Source: Epiperipatus broadwayi
Taxonomy: Eukaryota; Onychophora; Udeonychophora; Euonychophora; Peripatidae
Length of the DNA stretch: 64,000 bases
Assembly: GCA_028023455.1 (NCBI GenBank)
Contig: JAQFVV010000315.1
Location: 664,501-728,500 of the forward strand
Reading direction: 5' to 3'
The first letter of the stretch is position 1, and every line of letters starts with the position of its first letter. Below, piece by piece: positions 34,116 to 47,223 of the stretch. The position numbers were made by a program, and so were the translations under genes. The notes below the pieces were generated by a model. It made no database searches. It was not told the origin of the DNA and worked only from the letters and a program-made list of their open reading frames with translations.

Positions 34116-35740
34116 CTGTATATTATTTTTACATGATACCTTAACATTTATGCTCTTCATAATTTGGTAAGGTTGTTGAATAGCACAATTTAAACTCAAA
34201 GTCCACGTCTAGTATTATTGATCCTAGTGCAAGAACTGCAGAACAATAAACGATTGATTATTTATTTATCACACCTATGTCAATGAAAATTTTAAAAGAC
34301 TAAACAAGTTAACAAAAATGGAAAATATACAAGTTATTGTATAATGGAGAATCTTAAATGTGTATTTTTTTTAAATAGCCAACAATGGCATTATTTCTTT
34401 ATCGAAGAGATAATAATAGAATTTTTGAATTTATGATTTTCCAAATTGCCTAATCTATTATAAACTCATCCCTGTCCTATTTAATACCATGGATATGTTG
34501 GATCTATTGGAGATGTTTAATAATAATTTAAGTAATAATTTGAAGTGCTATATCAATTAGAATTACATCAATATAAACTTTTTGCATACTTAAATGATTA
34601 AAAAGTAAATACTAAGTTCCAGTACGGTTTTCTAGATTAAAGCATATTTTAATACTTCCATTACGGGTCTCAAAATATTATTCCTCTTTTTTACTTTTAA
34701 AAGAAATTAATTTCACTTATAATAGAATACGTTTTCCTATATAATTTATTAGAAAAAAAAAGCAATGTAATTTGTTATGAATTTAATTGAATTTTTAATC
34801 AAGAACTTGTTATTGTCTCTTGGTTTTTGAAATTTTTCAAAATCAAAACAAAAAGTACAACATATGACTCTAATTTACACATTTATTTTAAGCAACAAAA
34901 TCCACTTCTTCTAATTCTATTATATAATTTGTCATTTTTCTATATTAACTGTGACAATAAACCTATTCATTTGTGAAATCACACTTTCATTCTTTATTTA
35001 TATGCAGTGGGTTTTCTGATTTTATTTCTCTGTTTGCTTTCTTAAATTTTATTATTTTACTAATTTTTGAATTTTTTTTTTTTCTGGAGTTATAATTAAT
35101 TAAGAGAGTTATTCGTCAGAGACGATAAATAAAATAATGCTTCAATGAAACATACATTATTTTACTGATATATTAGACTAATGATTATATTTCTATAAGT
35201 AAAGCTTTACATTTGAACAAGTTACCAATTAACAATCATTACGTCACCAAGAATGTCAACATCCTGATTACAAATATTATTAATTTTGCTTTGTTTGATA
35301 TTTTATATTAGTGCTGAATATATTACTAAGTTGAAGTTATTTAGTATTGAAATTAATGAATTTGTTCTATTAATTTAAGACATCGGTTAAACAAGAGTTT
35401 TGCAAAAGATTACTTGTAGATTATTATAATCGATTACAGTAATTGTTTTTGGACAAAGTCTTGTTATATGTCAGTATCGGGGGTAATACAAAATTATAGA
35501 ACCACATAAGTTATAATAAATTGATATTAACTTGTTTCAAGCCAAAACCACAAATTATCACATAAGATTTTTAAAACCTTTATAAAAAAAATTGTTTAGA
35601 TTTATTATATAAATTGCAGGAACGATTTCAATTTTAGTTTCGTATTTCCATTTCTATGCTAATTATAGATTTGTGCGCTAACAGTGAATTATATATATAT
35701 TCTACAAGAATGTGCTGACAATTAATAAGTAATATATCGT
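34116..35740. other. AT-rich DNA without recognisable genes
   Basis: Nothing supportable seen. The stretch just above 34115 could hold a decayed second hammerhead (see findings). Confidence 0.45.
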
Positions 35741-35748
35741 AAATAAGC

Positions 35749-35784
35749 CAGGATTTTGATGCAGTGCATCCTCATCAAAATTAA
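35749..35784. repeat. hairpin, possibly a decayed hammerhead
   Basis: GATTTTGATG and CATCAAAAT are perfect arms around a 13-base middle. On the minus strand the text TGATGAGGATGCACTGCATC resembles hammerhead core plus stem II, but the C of CTGATGA and the G of GAAA are missing. Confidence 0.45.
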
Positions 35785-36592
35785 CCTGCACGCATATATA
35801 GATATAAAAGTTAACTTTTTCTATGTGTTTATGTCTAACTCACTTGAAAAATGAAGTGATTCCAAAATGCTTGTGTAGTGAGGGAAGACGATGGATGAAT
35901 ATAATAGAATTTAAATAAATAATCCCATAGATAAAAAATGTAAATACATTTAAGGGTAAAATCAGTAGCAGAGACAGTTAAAAATCAACAAAACTTTTAC
36001 AATTCCAATGCATATATTTATATAGAGCAAAACAAAAAAATAGATTGGAGATGAATTTATCTGAGAAACATAAAACTGATCCATTATTCTGTTTATTAGA
36101 TTTTTCTAGATGCTATCTTGTCTAATTTTAAATTTAGGTTATATTCTGTCATTATCCTATTTTTGCAATAAATCAATGAATATTACAATTTTTTATAATG
36201 TATTTCAAATATTTTATAGTGTAAATGATGTCTTCCTTTCCCACTAAATCAAATCCAAGTTTTTTATAAAATATTTTTTTAGAAAGACATCTTTCATTCC
36301 GATTGTTTCCCATGTAGTATATTTTTGTTATAATGGATAAAAATATTTCTTCCATACTCTAATTTAAGTGAAATAATATTTCTTTATAGAATTAATTTTG
36401 CTGCTGTTATTATTTGACTGTGATAAAATATCCTATCTTTAACTTACTAAAAGCAGCAGCAGTTTAATCTTACCATCAAAATTCACTTTTCTATTAAAAG
36501 AAGCTATCACGATATTTAAATTGGCTTACATTCTCAAACCGATAATCATCTTCCTAAACCTACATTTTTTTCTTGTGCCACTATCTGATAAA

Positions 36593-37216
36593 AGATTTGT
36601 GTTTTGGCACATTAATTAGAAAACTTCTTTAGTTATATTCAAAAAATTAAGTGCATTTTATGGATCGCCTCTTAAAGTAGCTAAACCAGTAAAATCATTA
36701 GCATACTATCATTTAAATAGCAATGATGATGGATTTTTTTTGCTATTCGTCGATTTATATTTAAAATTTCGCCATGAAATCATATACATCTTCTTTAACA
36801 AGATTTGTGTTTTGGCACATTAATTAGAAAACCTCTTTAGTTATATTCAAAAAATTAAGTGCATTTTATGGATCGCCTCTTAAAGTAGCTAAACCAGTAA
36901 AATCATTAGCATACTATCATTTAAATAGCAATGATGATGGATTTTTTTTGCTATTCGTCGATTTATATTTAAAATTTCGCCATGAAATCATATACATCTT
37001 CTTTAACAAGATTTGTGTTTTGGCACATTAATTAGAAAACCTCTTTAGTTATATTCAAAAAATTAAGTGCATTTTATGGATCGCCTCTTAAAGTAGCTAA
37101 ACCAGTAAAATCATTAGCATACTATCATTTAAATAGCAATGATGATGGATTTTTTTTGCTATTCGTCGATTTATATTTAAAATTTCGCCATGAAATCATA
37201 TACATCTTCTTTAACA
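36593..37216. repeat. 208-bp tandem repeat, three nearly identical copies
   Basis: AGATTTGTGTTTTGGCACAT starts units at 36593, 36801 and 37009. The copies seem identical except for a base in the first (AAAACTTC against AAAACCTC). No frame and no ribozyme core is seen in the unit. Either a recent local amplification or an assembly repeat. Confidence 0.97.
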
Positions 37217-37370
37217 ACCAATATAACCAATTTCAGAAATCATTGTTATAGAAAGAGAGATAGAAAGATAAAAAATAGGAAAAAAGATTTGAATAAAGAA
37301 TTGCATTTTTTTATTATTTTAAATTAGCCATATTTAATATATTGTACAGGCTTAACTCCTGCATTTGTAA

Positions 37371-37550
37371 ATGTAATATATGCAGGATTTGAACTCAGAC
37401 TTTCACACGATCTACTATTCTCAGTGTCATCTTATATTGCTACACCTGATCACACATTTTTAACATGTGTGTGATCAGGTGGGTCAGCAATATAAGACGG
37501 CACTGAGAATTGTGCGTGTGAAGGTCTGAGTTTGAATCCCGCATATATTA
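37371..37550. repeat. long palindrome with tRNA/SINE-like arms
   Basis: The left arm (about 37375-37457) and right arm (37467-37547) are inverse copies with several mismatches, with a loop of about 10 bases. Read on the + strand the right arm ends GGTCTGAGTTTGAATCCCGC, which resembles the T-arm and B box of a tRNA (GTTCGAATCC), and starts with an A-box-like GGTGGGTCAGCAATATAAG. This looks like a head-to-head pair of tRNA-derived SINE heads. Confidence 0.7.
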
Positions 37551-37889
37551 GAATATTTCTAAATTACAAACTAGTTAATAAGAAAAACTTTTTTAGATTC
37601 ATAAGTATTTAAAAATTCCAATCTATTTTACTTAGTTTTTTAACTGCACAAAACTACATTTTGATATATTAGTTTTTATTAGTTTGTAAATAAATTGATA
37701 TTTTATTGAATTTAACACATATTTATAAAAGATATGAGTATATAAGTACGATTTATTTTAATCATTTGTCAAACATCACAAATAAAACAATATAGATATT
37801 TTATAAAAACAAAACATTAACTCGAACATATATTTATTTAAAAAGGTATTACAATATAATACTTTAAAATATTTAATATATTTTCTAAA

Positions 37890-38349
37890 TATATATATAT
37901 AAGTATCCTCGTACATATTCTTATCTGAAATATATTTCAGTTGTACGTTAATGAGAATCGTCGTTTTGTGTCAGTCTTTTCCAAGAGCATAGTCTACTAG
38001 AGAAAAATTCACTGCCAGTCACAACGCGAGAAAAAATCACATGGTTTTTATGATATTATCTGTTGCTCGATAGTAATCAGATTTAGTGACTATTATTTTA
38101 CACGTACTGTTGGAAACATTAATTAAAATAACTATTGATAATGTTTTTGGATATTGAAAACATATAATTGATAAAATATATGTAGTTTTTTTCTTTCCTT
38201 CATTTTGAAATTAAAAGAGCCGCAGCTGCGCTTTATTTTACTTTGGAAAAATTATTCGATACTTTTCTTATATGCTTAGCGGCTATCGGACAAACGTCAA
38301 CTTCAGGCATTATTGGAAATAGATAACTAAGATGAGGTTAATTAAAAAG
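37890..38349 (+). promoter_or_regulatory. possible host promoter and first exon (weak)
   Basis: The stretch is richer in CpG and G+C than its surroundings. A TATATATAAG box lies at 37894, the arthropod-type initiator text TCAGTT at 37937, and an ATG at 38332 runs ATG AGG TTA ATT AAA AAG into a full-consensus splice donor GTAAGT at 38350. TATA to initiator is about 40 bases, a little long. No downstream exon was recognised in the window, so this stays a guess. Confidence 0.22.
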
Positions 38350-41300
38350 GTAAGTTGATGAAAGATTGATTTATATTTACAGACTCTTTTCATGCTTGTT
38401 TTTCTATATATAAAACAGATATTCATTTAGGAAGTTGAATAATTATTTTAAAGATTTTTATTTAAATGGTGTCGTTTGAATTACTTTAAAATAATTAACT
38501 TCTAATTTTATACTTTATTACAATTGTTTTAAGAAGGCGTATTTATAGAGTGTACATAATCGTATATATACTACATAAAATGATTATATTGAAAATTATT
38601 ACTAATTTATCAATCTTTTTTATTTAGAAGAAAAAAGTCAATAATATTTATTTAAAAATAAGTTTAAAATATGAATCGCATGCACCCGCACACACACATG
38701 TATTTCGTTAGGTATTTTGATTTATGACTATAGTTTTGTTATCAGTTTTTTTAAAAAAAAAAAAAAAACAAGACAAACACACATACGTATATACATACAC
38801 TTGCATAGATTTTATAATGTTAAATTAATTTGAATATTTTGGTTTAATATAACTTTGAACGAAGATAAAATTTATAAATTATATTATAGACTTCAGCTAT
38901 TCATTATATACATATATCTTGATATCTTTGCCAAAATAAACATCATATTGAAGAATTTAATAACATGAATTCTTTTAGTGGTTTTATACTGTTTTTTAAC
39001 TCATTATTTATATGTAAATAAACTACAGAATTTATACGCTTTATACTTTTAACATGGTGTAGTTTAATGTTTATTTTTGTTGTTTATATATTTATATAGT
39101 AATTCAATTTATTATTATTAATACATATAAATAGTTGATTATATTATTTAATATTTACTTGTTTTTTCACACTATTCCATTCTTAAGAAAAAATAATAAT
39201 AATAACTACAACTTAATTATTGTTTGTTTGTAAGATAATATTTTGTAACGAAGATCTGAATTTAACAATAAGCATTACTTATTTATTTTTTCTTCTAGTT
39301 TTAGTAGCTTTTAAAAAAATGTATACTGGTTGTATTTCCAATCAAATTATCATAATTTACTTGATTATCAATATAATAATTAGATAGCAGTTGGCGTAAC
39401 TAATTATCATTATTAATTCTTCAGTATTTATTCCATTTAATTTTTTAGATATTAGGTATTTCATTTTGCATATTTTCTTTTCAGAGATATCTTCAAACTT
39501 TATATATTTAACTCTAAAATCCTTAAATGAAATACGAGAAAAAGTATAATTGACTGGAAAAAAGGTAAATAGGTAAAACAATATTAAATAACTATAGGAA
39601 GAGTAACAAAATAAAACCCTTTTACAATATACCTTTACAGTTAAATAGTAAAGAAGAAAACAATTGTCTCTAGGATTGCTAATAATGTGATCATTGGATT
39701 TAAGAATATTTGATGGTTGTCTACTATGACTATGGGAATATATTCTTCTAGATTTATGTTGACGTTTTTTTAAATTTATTTTTGCTCTTTAAATTAATAT
39801 ATCTATATAGTCTAGTATTTTAGAATAATTTTGAACTAATTGTTTGAAAAAAAAAAATTATTTGTTTGCCCTTGGTTCCACTTCATATAATCAATAGCTA
39901 AGACTTATATAGCATCTGAAAAGTAAAACACGATTACGATAAATACTATTAATTTAAATGGTAATATTTCTAAATTTTTTGTCAAATAAATAAATATATA
40001 TCTCAAAATATAATATATATATATATAAATATATCTCAAAATATAATATATATATCTTGGTAAATCTTTTAGACACTTGATAAAATACAATGATATAAAA
40101 TTATCGGCTGACAACTTTTAAAGAAAATAAAAAAGATTGTTTGAAATAAATCAAATTTTTCAAATATTATGAACGAAAATATTAATTTCAACTAGGAAAC
40201 AGAGATAAAATTTCTATTAAGATTCCAGTAAATAAAAAATATCCTATTAATAATGCAGTTTAGACAAGCTAACTATAGATTGTTTAAACAAACAATTGTA
40301 AGTATTTGAATGCAATTTCTAACTATAGTTTGGGAATACTAGAATGCAATGGGTAAACACGTGCCACAGAAATTTTTATTTCTGCAAAAAAAATAATATC
40401 CAATTCTTGAAAAAATTAAAAATACTTCAAGTATAAGTAAATGTTAAATGAAACTAAAAAAGTTTGAAATATATAGTCGAATTTGATGGAGAAGGAATAA
40501 ATAGCAAATTTGGAAATGAAATAAAGAATGTAATAATGCACCATATACTATCCGTTAATTACAAGACTATAGTTAACTAAAGTTTTTTTAACTTAAAATG
40601 TCAATAAATAAATCAGACGCATACAAAATTGAAAGCCATGTGAATAAATCAATTTAATAACAGACAGAAAGATAAAAAAAAATAAATGTAAAGTATTGTT
40701 AAAATGGATAAAAATATATCGCAAAGTCATGATAAAGAAAACAATTTAATGAAAATATATTTCATTCTACTAATTTTTAGGATTATTTGTGGATTATGCC
40801 TGTGCTTACCTCTTTTCACTTATAGAGAGCATTTCTAACAATAAATATAAATGACACAAACATATAGATGACAAGTGAGAATTCTGAAAATGTTAAATTG
40901 GAATATGCAACTGATATGTAAATTATGTATTTTTTACCTATAAGTCTGAGAACGAAATTAATTTTGTATATAGTGAATACAGATATATAGCAAAAAAATT
41001 AGAAAAACTATCAACTATTTAGCCTGCAATTTTTCTATATTGTTTAAGGTTAACTACTAACAATATATAAATAATTTGCTAGATTCTAACCAAAAATAAA
41101 TTCAATAAAATTTTAATAAAGTTTTTAATTCTGCCACTGTAACCATAGATTTGTCAAATATTAAAAATGCAGTGCATAGTTTATGTTTGACTATTATATA
41201 AAGATCAATGGTTATTAAAAATATCCATTTATGTAGTGTATGAGCAGAACAATAGTATATTGTCTTGATTCAGAAGTAATAGTATATTGTCTTGGCTCAG

Positions 41301-41870
41301 ACGTTGACATTCCAGTAATGTAAAGGAATATTCAATCCAACTTTAATGTTAAATCTGGAAAAAAGAAAATTGTTTGGAATACCATAAAAATGCATTTTAA
41401 AATCATAATTCTCCATGCAGTATATCCTTGTTTGAGGATCTATAAAAACATTTTGATTTAAAATAAGAGATATTTAGTAAAACCATGATTTTGGTTATTG
41501 GAAAATCTGACTAAGTTATCAGCTTTTATACATTTTCTATGAAACATTTTTCTCTAATATATAGTAGGAGAATATATTAAAAGAACAGTATATCACTGTA
41601 AAGTAATATACTTAAATAAATCAATGATATCTAAAAGTTTATTATGGATATTGTTTTTTCAACAGTGGCACAGTATTCACAAATAAAGTATTCTAGTAAT
41701 GAAAAAGTTGTTTCTAATGCTCTAGAATCATAAACCCATTAATTCCATCTGGTTTTCTAAGAAGTTTATTTCTAGAAATTATTTTAAATATAACTTTTGA
41801 AAATAAATTAGTCCAATACAATATGGAGTAGAATTTTATTTTCATATATACAAAGTCATGCACTCACACA
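38350..41870. other. AT-rich DNA without recognisable genes
   Basis: Short TA runs near 40010-40055 and an A-tract at 38752-38768. The open frames here are of random length and composition. A short direct repeat, AATAGTATATTGTCTTG, occurs at 41252 and 41279. Confidence 0.5.
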
Positions 41871-41875
41871 TATAT

Positions 41876-41990
41876 AAATGCATATTATGTGAGAGGAAAC
41901 TAATCTTTCAGACATGCACCATTGGTATTAATTGGCTTGCTCCCTAATAGCTTATGACTGAAAGATTGGTTTCCTCTCATATAATTTACA
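41876..41990. repeat. foldback repeat
   Basis: GAGAGGAAACTAATCTTTCA and its inverse (TGAAAGATTGGTTTCCTCTC) form arms of about 35 bases around 45 bases. Confidence 0.85.
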
Positions 41991-42243
41991 TATATAGATC
42001 GTTAATAGCCATTGATGAGGGTTAGTGAAATAATTGAAAGTACTTCTGTGGATAGAAAGACTATATGTAGTAGTTAATTACATTTATATTTAATATTTTT
42101 ATTATTATTACAATAGTTTTTAATTAACGGACATTTTATTTGTATTATATATATTGTTACAAAAATTATTTTAATATTTGATGTTTTCTTATAATATTCC
42201 GGTATTCGAAAAAAAAATCATTTCAAACTTTTAAATACTGTAC

Positions 42244-42255
<12 letters not shown>

Positions 42256-42289
<34 letters not shown>

Positions 42290-42297
42290 TGACCTTG

Positions 42298-42328
<31 letters not shown>
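42256..42328. repeat. two (TA)n runs with duplicated LTR tip
   Basis: A (TG)n(TA)n run ends at about 42287, then TTCTGACCTTGCTTA, then a second (TA)n run to 42328 that joins TTCTAACCTTGCT, the end of the reversed LTR. The last dozen LTR bases therefore occur twice, each with its own TA run. Confidence 0.85.
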
Positions 42329-42330
<2 letters not shown>

Positions 42331-45300
42331 TAACCTTGCTCTCGTGCATCCTCACTTCCAGATAATATATGATATAAAATAAAATGGGTTCTAGCTCAGT
42401 TAATAATTAATAACTAAAATATTCAGCATTAAAATTAAAATATTTCACTAGCTCAAATTTAAAATACGAATAAGGTTCAGTTTATAAAAATAAATTAAAT
42501 AAATATTTAATATTTTCATGAGACTTGAAGTGAAAATACAGGTGACAAGATAGATTACATTGAGCCAATATCCCACAGGATACTACCTCAATGGCATAAG
42601 AACACTATCCCCCCTTTATTACTATTTCAAATAACAAACTCATAGTATTCTTACGACTTTAATAACTTCTACTCACTAAGATTAAACTAATAATTAAGTC
42701 TTAATCTTCTATTTATAATAATCTAGCTCAAATAAAATAATCTCAGGTTCATAAAGTTTATTCTAAGTTAATTTAAAAATACGGTAGTAAAATATGAGAA
42801 GGGATTTTATGTCATAATCTACTACACTTAAACTAATAATAATAAATAACAGTAATAATATTCTTCATTGTTTAACTAATTCTGTATATCTTTTCTTTTT
42901 ATTATAATTTTATTACCATAATAAAATAATGAAATAATATAATATGATCTTATATCTTCATGTAATGATATAATAAATATGTGGTAGCATTTTAATAATC
43001 TGACAAACAAAATATGTGTGGCAACTGATAGCATATAATTTAATATAATATTGTGATAACTGATTTATGACCAATAAAATAATGTAAGATTATGATTATT
43101 TAATTATAATGAATACCAATAAAATATTTAAAATTCTTAAAATAATTCTCTATTTATCTTTTTGTGCAAAATTATATATTTGTTTCGATTATTATGCATA
43201 TATCATGATTTCATGCAGCGATGTGGAGAAATAAATAACTCGGACACAAAATTTTTGAAATAATAATATTTAACAAAGTTTATATACTAACAACAAATAA
43301 ATAAACAATTTATTTACACTATTTACAGTGGATATCCTTAACTTTTTTACTTTACAGTTTGATCTACCGGGTTATAAAAAAAATAATTTATATTTCAATT
43401 ATATCTTTATTTAGATTTAGGACAAAATTAAAAAAAAATGTTACTATTTGGTTTCTCATTATGGTTAACTTATTACAAATATATTTATCTACTTTATTAG
43501 CAACAGCATTTTATCCTTAATATTATTAAACTATCTTATTTTAAAAAATTCATACTTAGAAAACATTCTATAGAAAACAAAATTTTATAATGAGTATGGA
43601 TTTCTCAAAATATAAAAAAAAAATTTCATCTTGCAAAGTCAAAGATGTTACACAAAATATTATCCAAAATTCAGTACTAGATTTTAGTATTTATCACACA
43701 ATGTTTACTAATCATAATATATTCTTCTTTAAGCCTTACTTTAGTATGATATAAGTGTAATCATCAATATATTTCTGTTAATCAATAAACAAAAAATATA
43801 CTATGCATATTGTTTACATAATTTACTTTGTACTATTGTATTTTAAAATATGCAATACTTATTTTCTCTTAAAAAAATAATACTAAAGCATTTAAAATTA
43901 TTATCACTTTAAAGAAAATATCTTTGTTTAGATACCCTATTTTAAAAAAGTTTATATTTCATTTCCGAAATAAAATTCAAAATATATTCTATGATTCTTT
44001 TCTTTCCTTAGGATACTTTGGATCTTCAATTTTAAGTTATAACGTCCTATTCCTTCTAAGCAAATAAACCAATCTTATACAAAACGATAGCATAACCTAA
44101 GTTCTAAATTATTTATCATTTCTCTTAAACATATCTTACTGAATGATGCAGTTACATGAAATAAAGATAGTGAAAACAGATGCATAGGATTAAGGAAGAA
44201 AGCTAGAGTATTACTCTTAACATATCTCAAAATCATGGCNNNNNNNNNNNNNNNNNNNNNNNNNNNNTTACCTCCCTAATATCCTCTAGTACAGGGACGA
44301 TGTTAAAGCTATTTCTTCAGCTTTATTAGAACATCAAATATTTAAAGAAATATAAACACTGTCCAAATAAAATGTGTATCAGTCATAGGGCTTTGTTAAC
44401 TATGCTGATATTCACATAAAGACTAAATATTATTTCCATTCCTTATAACATCCTATTTCTTAAAACATCATCTTGGTTTCCTGTTCACTAAGTACTTCCA
44501 AGCCACTATCTCAACATTATTTCTCAAGATTTTCCACATCTTACATCGATAAATAACTATCTGCATTTACAAAACAATAAATAAAATTCATTAATAGTTA
44601 AACAATCTAGCTGTTCCACAAGAAAAGTCTGCTTACTTCATTATTCTATATGTCTAATCATATACAATCTACTTAGACAATATTTGAATATCCAATAACA
44701 TGAAAATTTTAAAAGAATCACATAATTATTTGTTATGTTGGATTATATCACTAATAAAAAAAAATGTCGTATGCATATTTTCAAATCAATCCTATCTCAT
44801 AATGTTTTTTAAAATGTTGTATGAAATGCGGTACATATAAGTAAAAAAAACTTTTACACTTCATTCTTCCAATTTATGGATGATCTAAAGAAAACAAAAA
44901 AAAATATACATTATAAATTATCAATAGTTATTATTATTACCAATAACCTTTATCTAGTCATCGTGTTCAGTAGGCTTCCTTTATCCACTTGAGCATTGCA
45001 GATATAAAAAAAAATTCACACCCATACACTTTATATTAAAATATTTTTAGCTAAATTATTAGATTGTTATATTATAAAATTTTAATATTAATAAATTAAT
45101 GTTTTTATGTTTTTCCTAATCTTATATAAAAATTTAGATTTAAACTAGGTTAACAAAATAAAAGGAATCAAAACTATAATTACATATTTTCTTGATGATA
45201 GTTCCTGATAAGTCCAAAATGTTTATTATTTTCTCTAGAGTTTTTAAAAATGTTCTCCTCCAAGCACGTTAAAGTTTAAAATAAAAATAATTATTAATCC

Positions 45301-47183
45301 ATTTAGTAAAATTTATAGAAAATAATCCTTGGTTTTAGTATTTAGGATGATAATTATTAAATCATAATATTAATTAATCCCGTGAAGCTTCTTAATCTTC
45401 TCTACCAATATTCTCTGTGTATCCGATGCATCAATCCATCTAATTTAACTTTGAAAAATATTCGATAAACTTTTAAGTACTATTTGTATTTCCATGGATC
45501 CATCTTTTATTCAACTATGTGTTCACTTTTTTATATATGTTTCCTTCTTGATACATTTAAACTTTCGTTTGGTATTTTTTATAAATCTCTTTTAAAATAA
45601 AAAAAATGTTACCTTCAGAAAGGATATAACATTTTACTCCTTTGAATATAATATTATATAAAATGATTCATGAAATATAATTGTCTTATTACTATTTAAA
45701 AAATAAATCTTGGATAAGCTTATAAATAATACGTTTCAATACATTTTTTTAGACTCCGTATAATGTCCGAGCTGTGGTTTTTTTATGTACCAAAACAGTT
45801 CTTCGGTGAAATATTAATAAAGCTGTATCAATAAATATTTCAAATATTTTTTCAGTATTACAACTTATATCCATTTTATTTCGTAGTATATCCATTTTTT
45901 TATTGCAAAGTTTAGGTTAAACTTTTAGATAAAATACGACTGGTAAGTACTTTAAAAATTAGAAAATCATTTCCACGAAGTTTCTAAATTATTATATTTT
46001 AACACCCTCTTTTGCAAAAATACTTTTAAAAATTATCAATTAGTTTTTTGCAAATAAAACGATAAGAAAGTACTAAAAAAAAAAATTGACTAAAATAAAA
46101 ATTTTAAAAAATACTATCTTTTTGATAGTTATAATTTACCTTTCTCCGGTTTCAATACATTATTAATCTCCCCCGATAACTTAGTTACGACGATATTTAT
46201 AGTCTGTAAGAATACCTATTCCTATTGGTTAATTCTTACTTTAGCTTGAGAACAAATTTACATATTTTTAGTTTATAGTAGAATTAAATTTCAAAATTAG
46301 AAATTATGACGTAATGAACTTAAAATATTATTTAAAATATTACTTTTGAATAAATTATTATTTTATTAAAACTATTTAAACATTTAAAATAACTTTTAAA
46401 ATAACATTTAATAACTTATTCCATTTCTTAATATTCAATTTATCTATTTTTATTTAAATAAAATATTTAATTTTTATATTATGAATGTATTCATCTTTAT
46501 TACATCATTTAAGCATGTTATACGATAGTTAACTTAATGTTTAATACTATTTACTTTTATGATAGGCAACAATTCCATCCAATTCTATACTGCAATTTCA
46601 AAATATTTTAAACTTTATTATTAACTCAAACAAGCGTGTGTGAGAAAGTATGTAATATACAAGTCACATGATTAATAACTTTGACAGACGATTTTTAATC
46701 TATTTCTCTGCCTAGATTTATAAAATTGCTACACTTATTATATTATATAAAATAATTATAAAAAATTTGGAAGAACAATTTAGAAAATATAGAATTAGAT
46801 ACAATTTTCACCATCATAAAGTTTATTTTAAAAATATACTATATTAATTTTGATTATTAAATATGATTACAAATTTAAACATAGCATTTATTAAATTATC
46901 AGTTTTAAACTATTAAAATCGAATTTATTAAATATACTTTTAATATTTATAGCTGTGTTATTTAATATGGCCAGCTTTTACAACCATATGAAACAATATT
47001 TTAAACTTTACTTAACTATTTTTAAATGATTTTATATACTACGTATTCTCTTTAGCTTCAAATTGTACTTTAAAGATATAATTGACTTAATACAATTACC
47101 ATATTAAAAGAACATATTCTAAATTTAAAATTTTTTAGTAATTGACTGTTATGAATTATTACTGACCTATAGAAAAGGGCACA
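42329..47183 (-). mobile_element. solo LTR of the gypsy family, reversed
   Basis: The complement matches 8202-13001 along the entire length: CTGACCTATAGAAAAGGGCAC (cut to GACCTATAGAAAAGGGCACA) near 47164 corresponds to the LTR start, and TCTAACCTTG at 42329 to its end. It is clearly more diverged than 1-1711 is from 11294-13001. No internal gypsy sequence lies on either side, so it is a solo LTR left by recombination between two LTRs. The immediate flanks are both TA-rich, so a target duplication cannot be told apart from background. Confidence 0.88.
44240..44267. other. assembly gap (28 N) inside the solo LTR
   Basis: Comparison with 11086-11116 in the intact LTR suggests that about 20-25 bases are missing here, so the N count is close to the real gap. 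Confidence 0.95.
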
Positions 47184-47223
47184 ATATATAGTTATATATA
47201 TGTTAAAACGAAGATTTGCATGG

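Noticed and set aside
36593-37216. The 208-bp tandem repeat as a CRISPR-like array or a ribozyme satellite
   Set aside because: The units are contiguous without spacers, the genome is eukaryotic, and no hammerhead core (CTGATGA/GAAA) is found on either strand of the unit.
37400-37550. A functional tRNA gene in the right arm of the palindrome
   Set aside because: The B-box-like part is good, but no closed acceptor stem or proper anticodon arm can be drawn.
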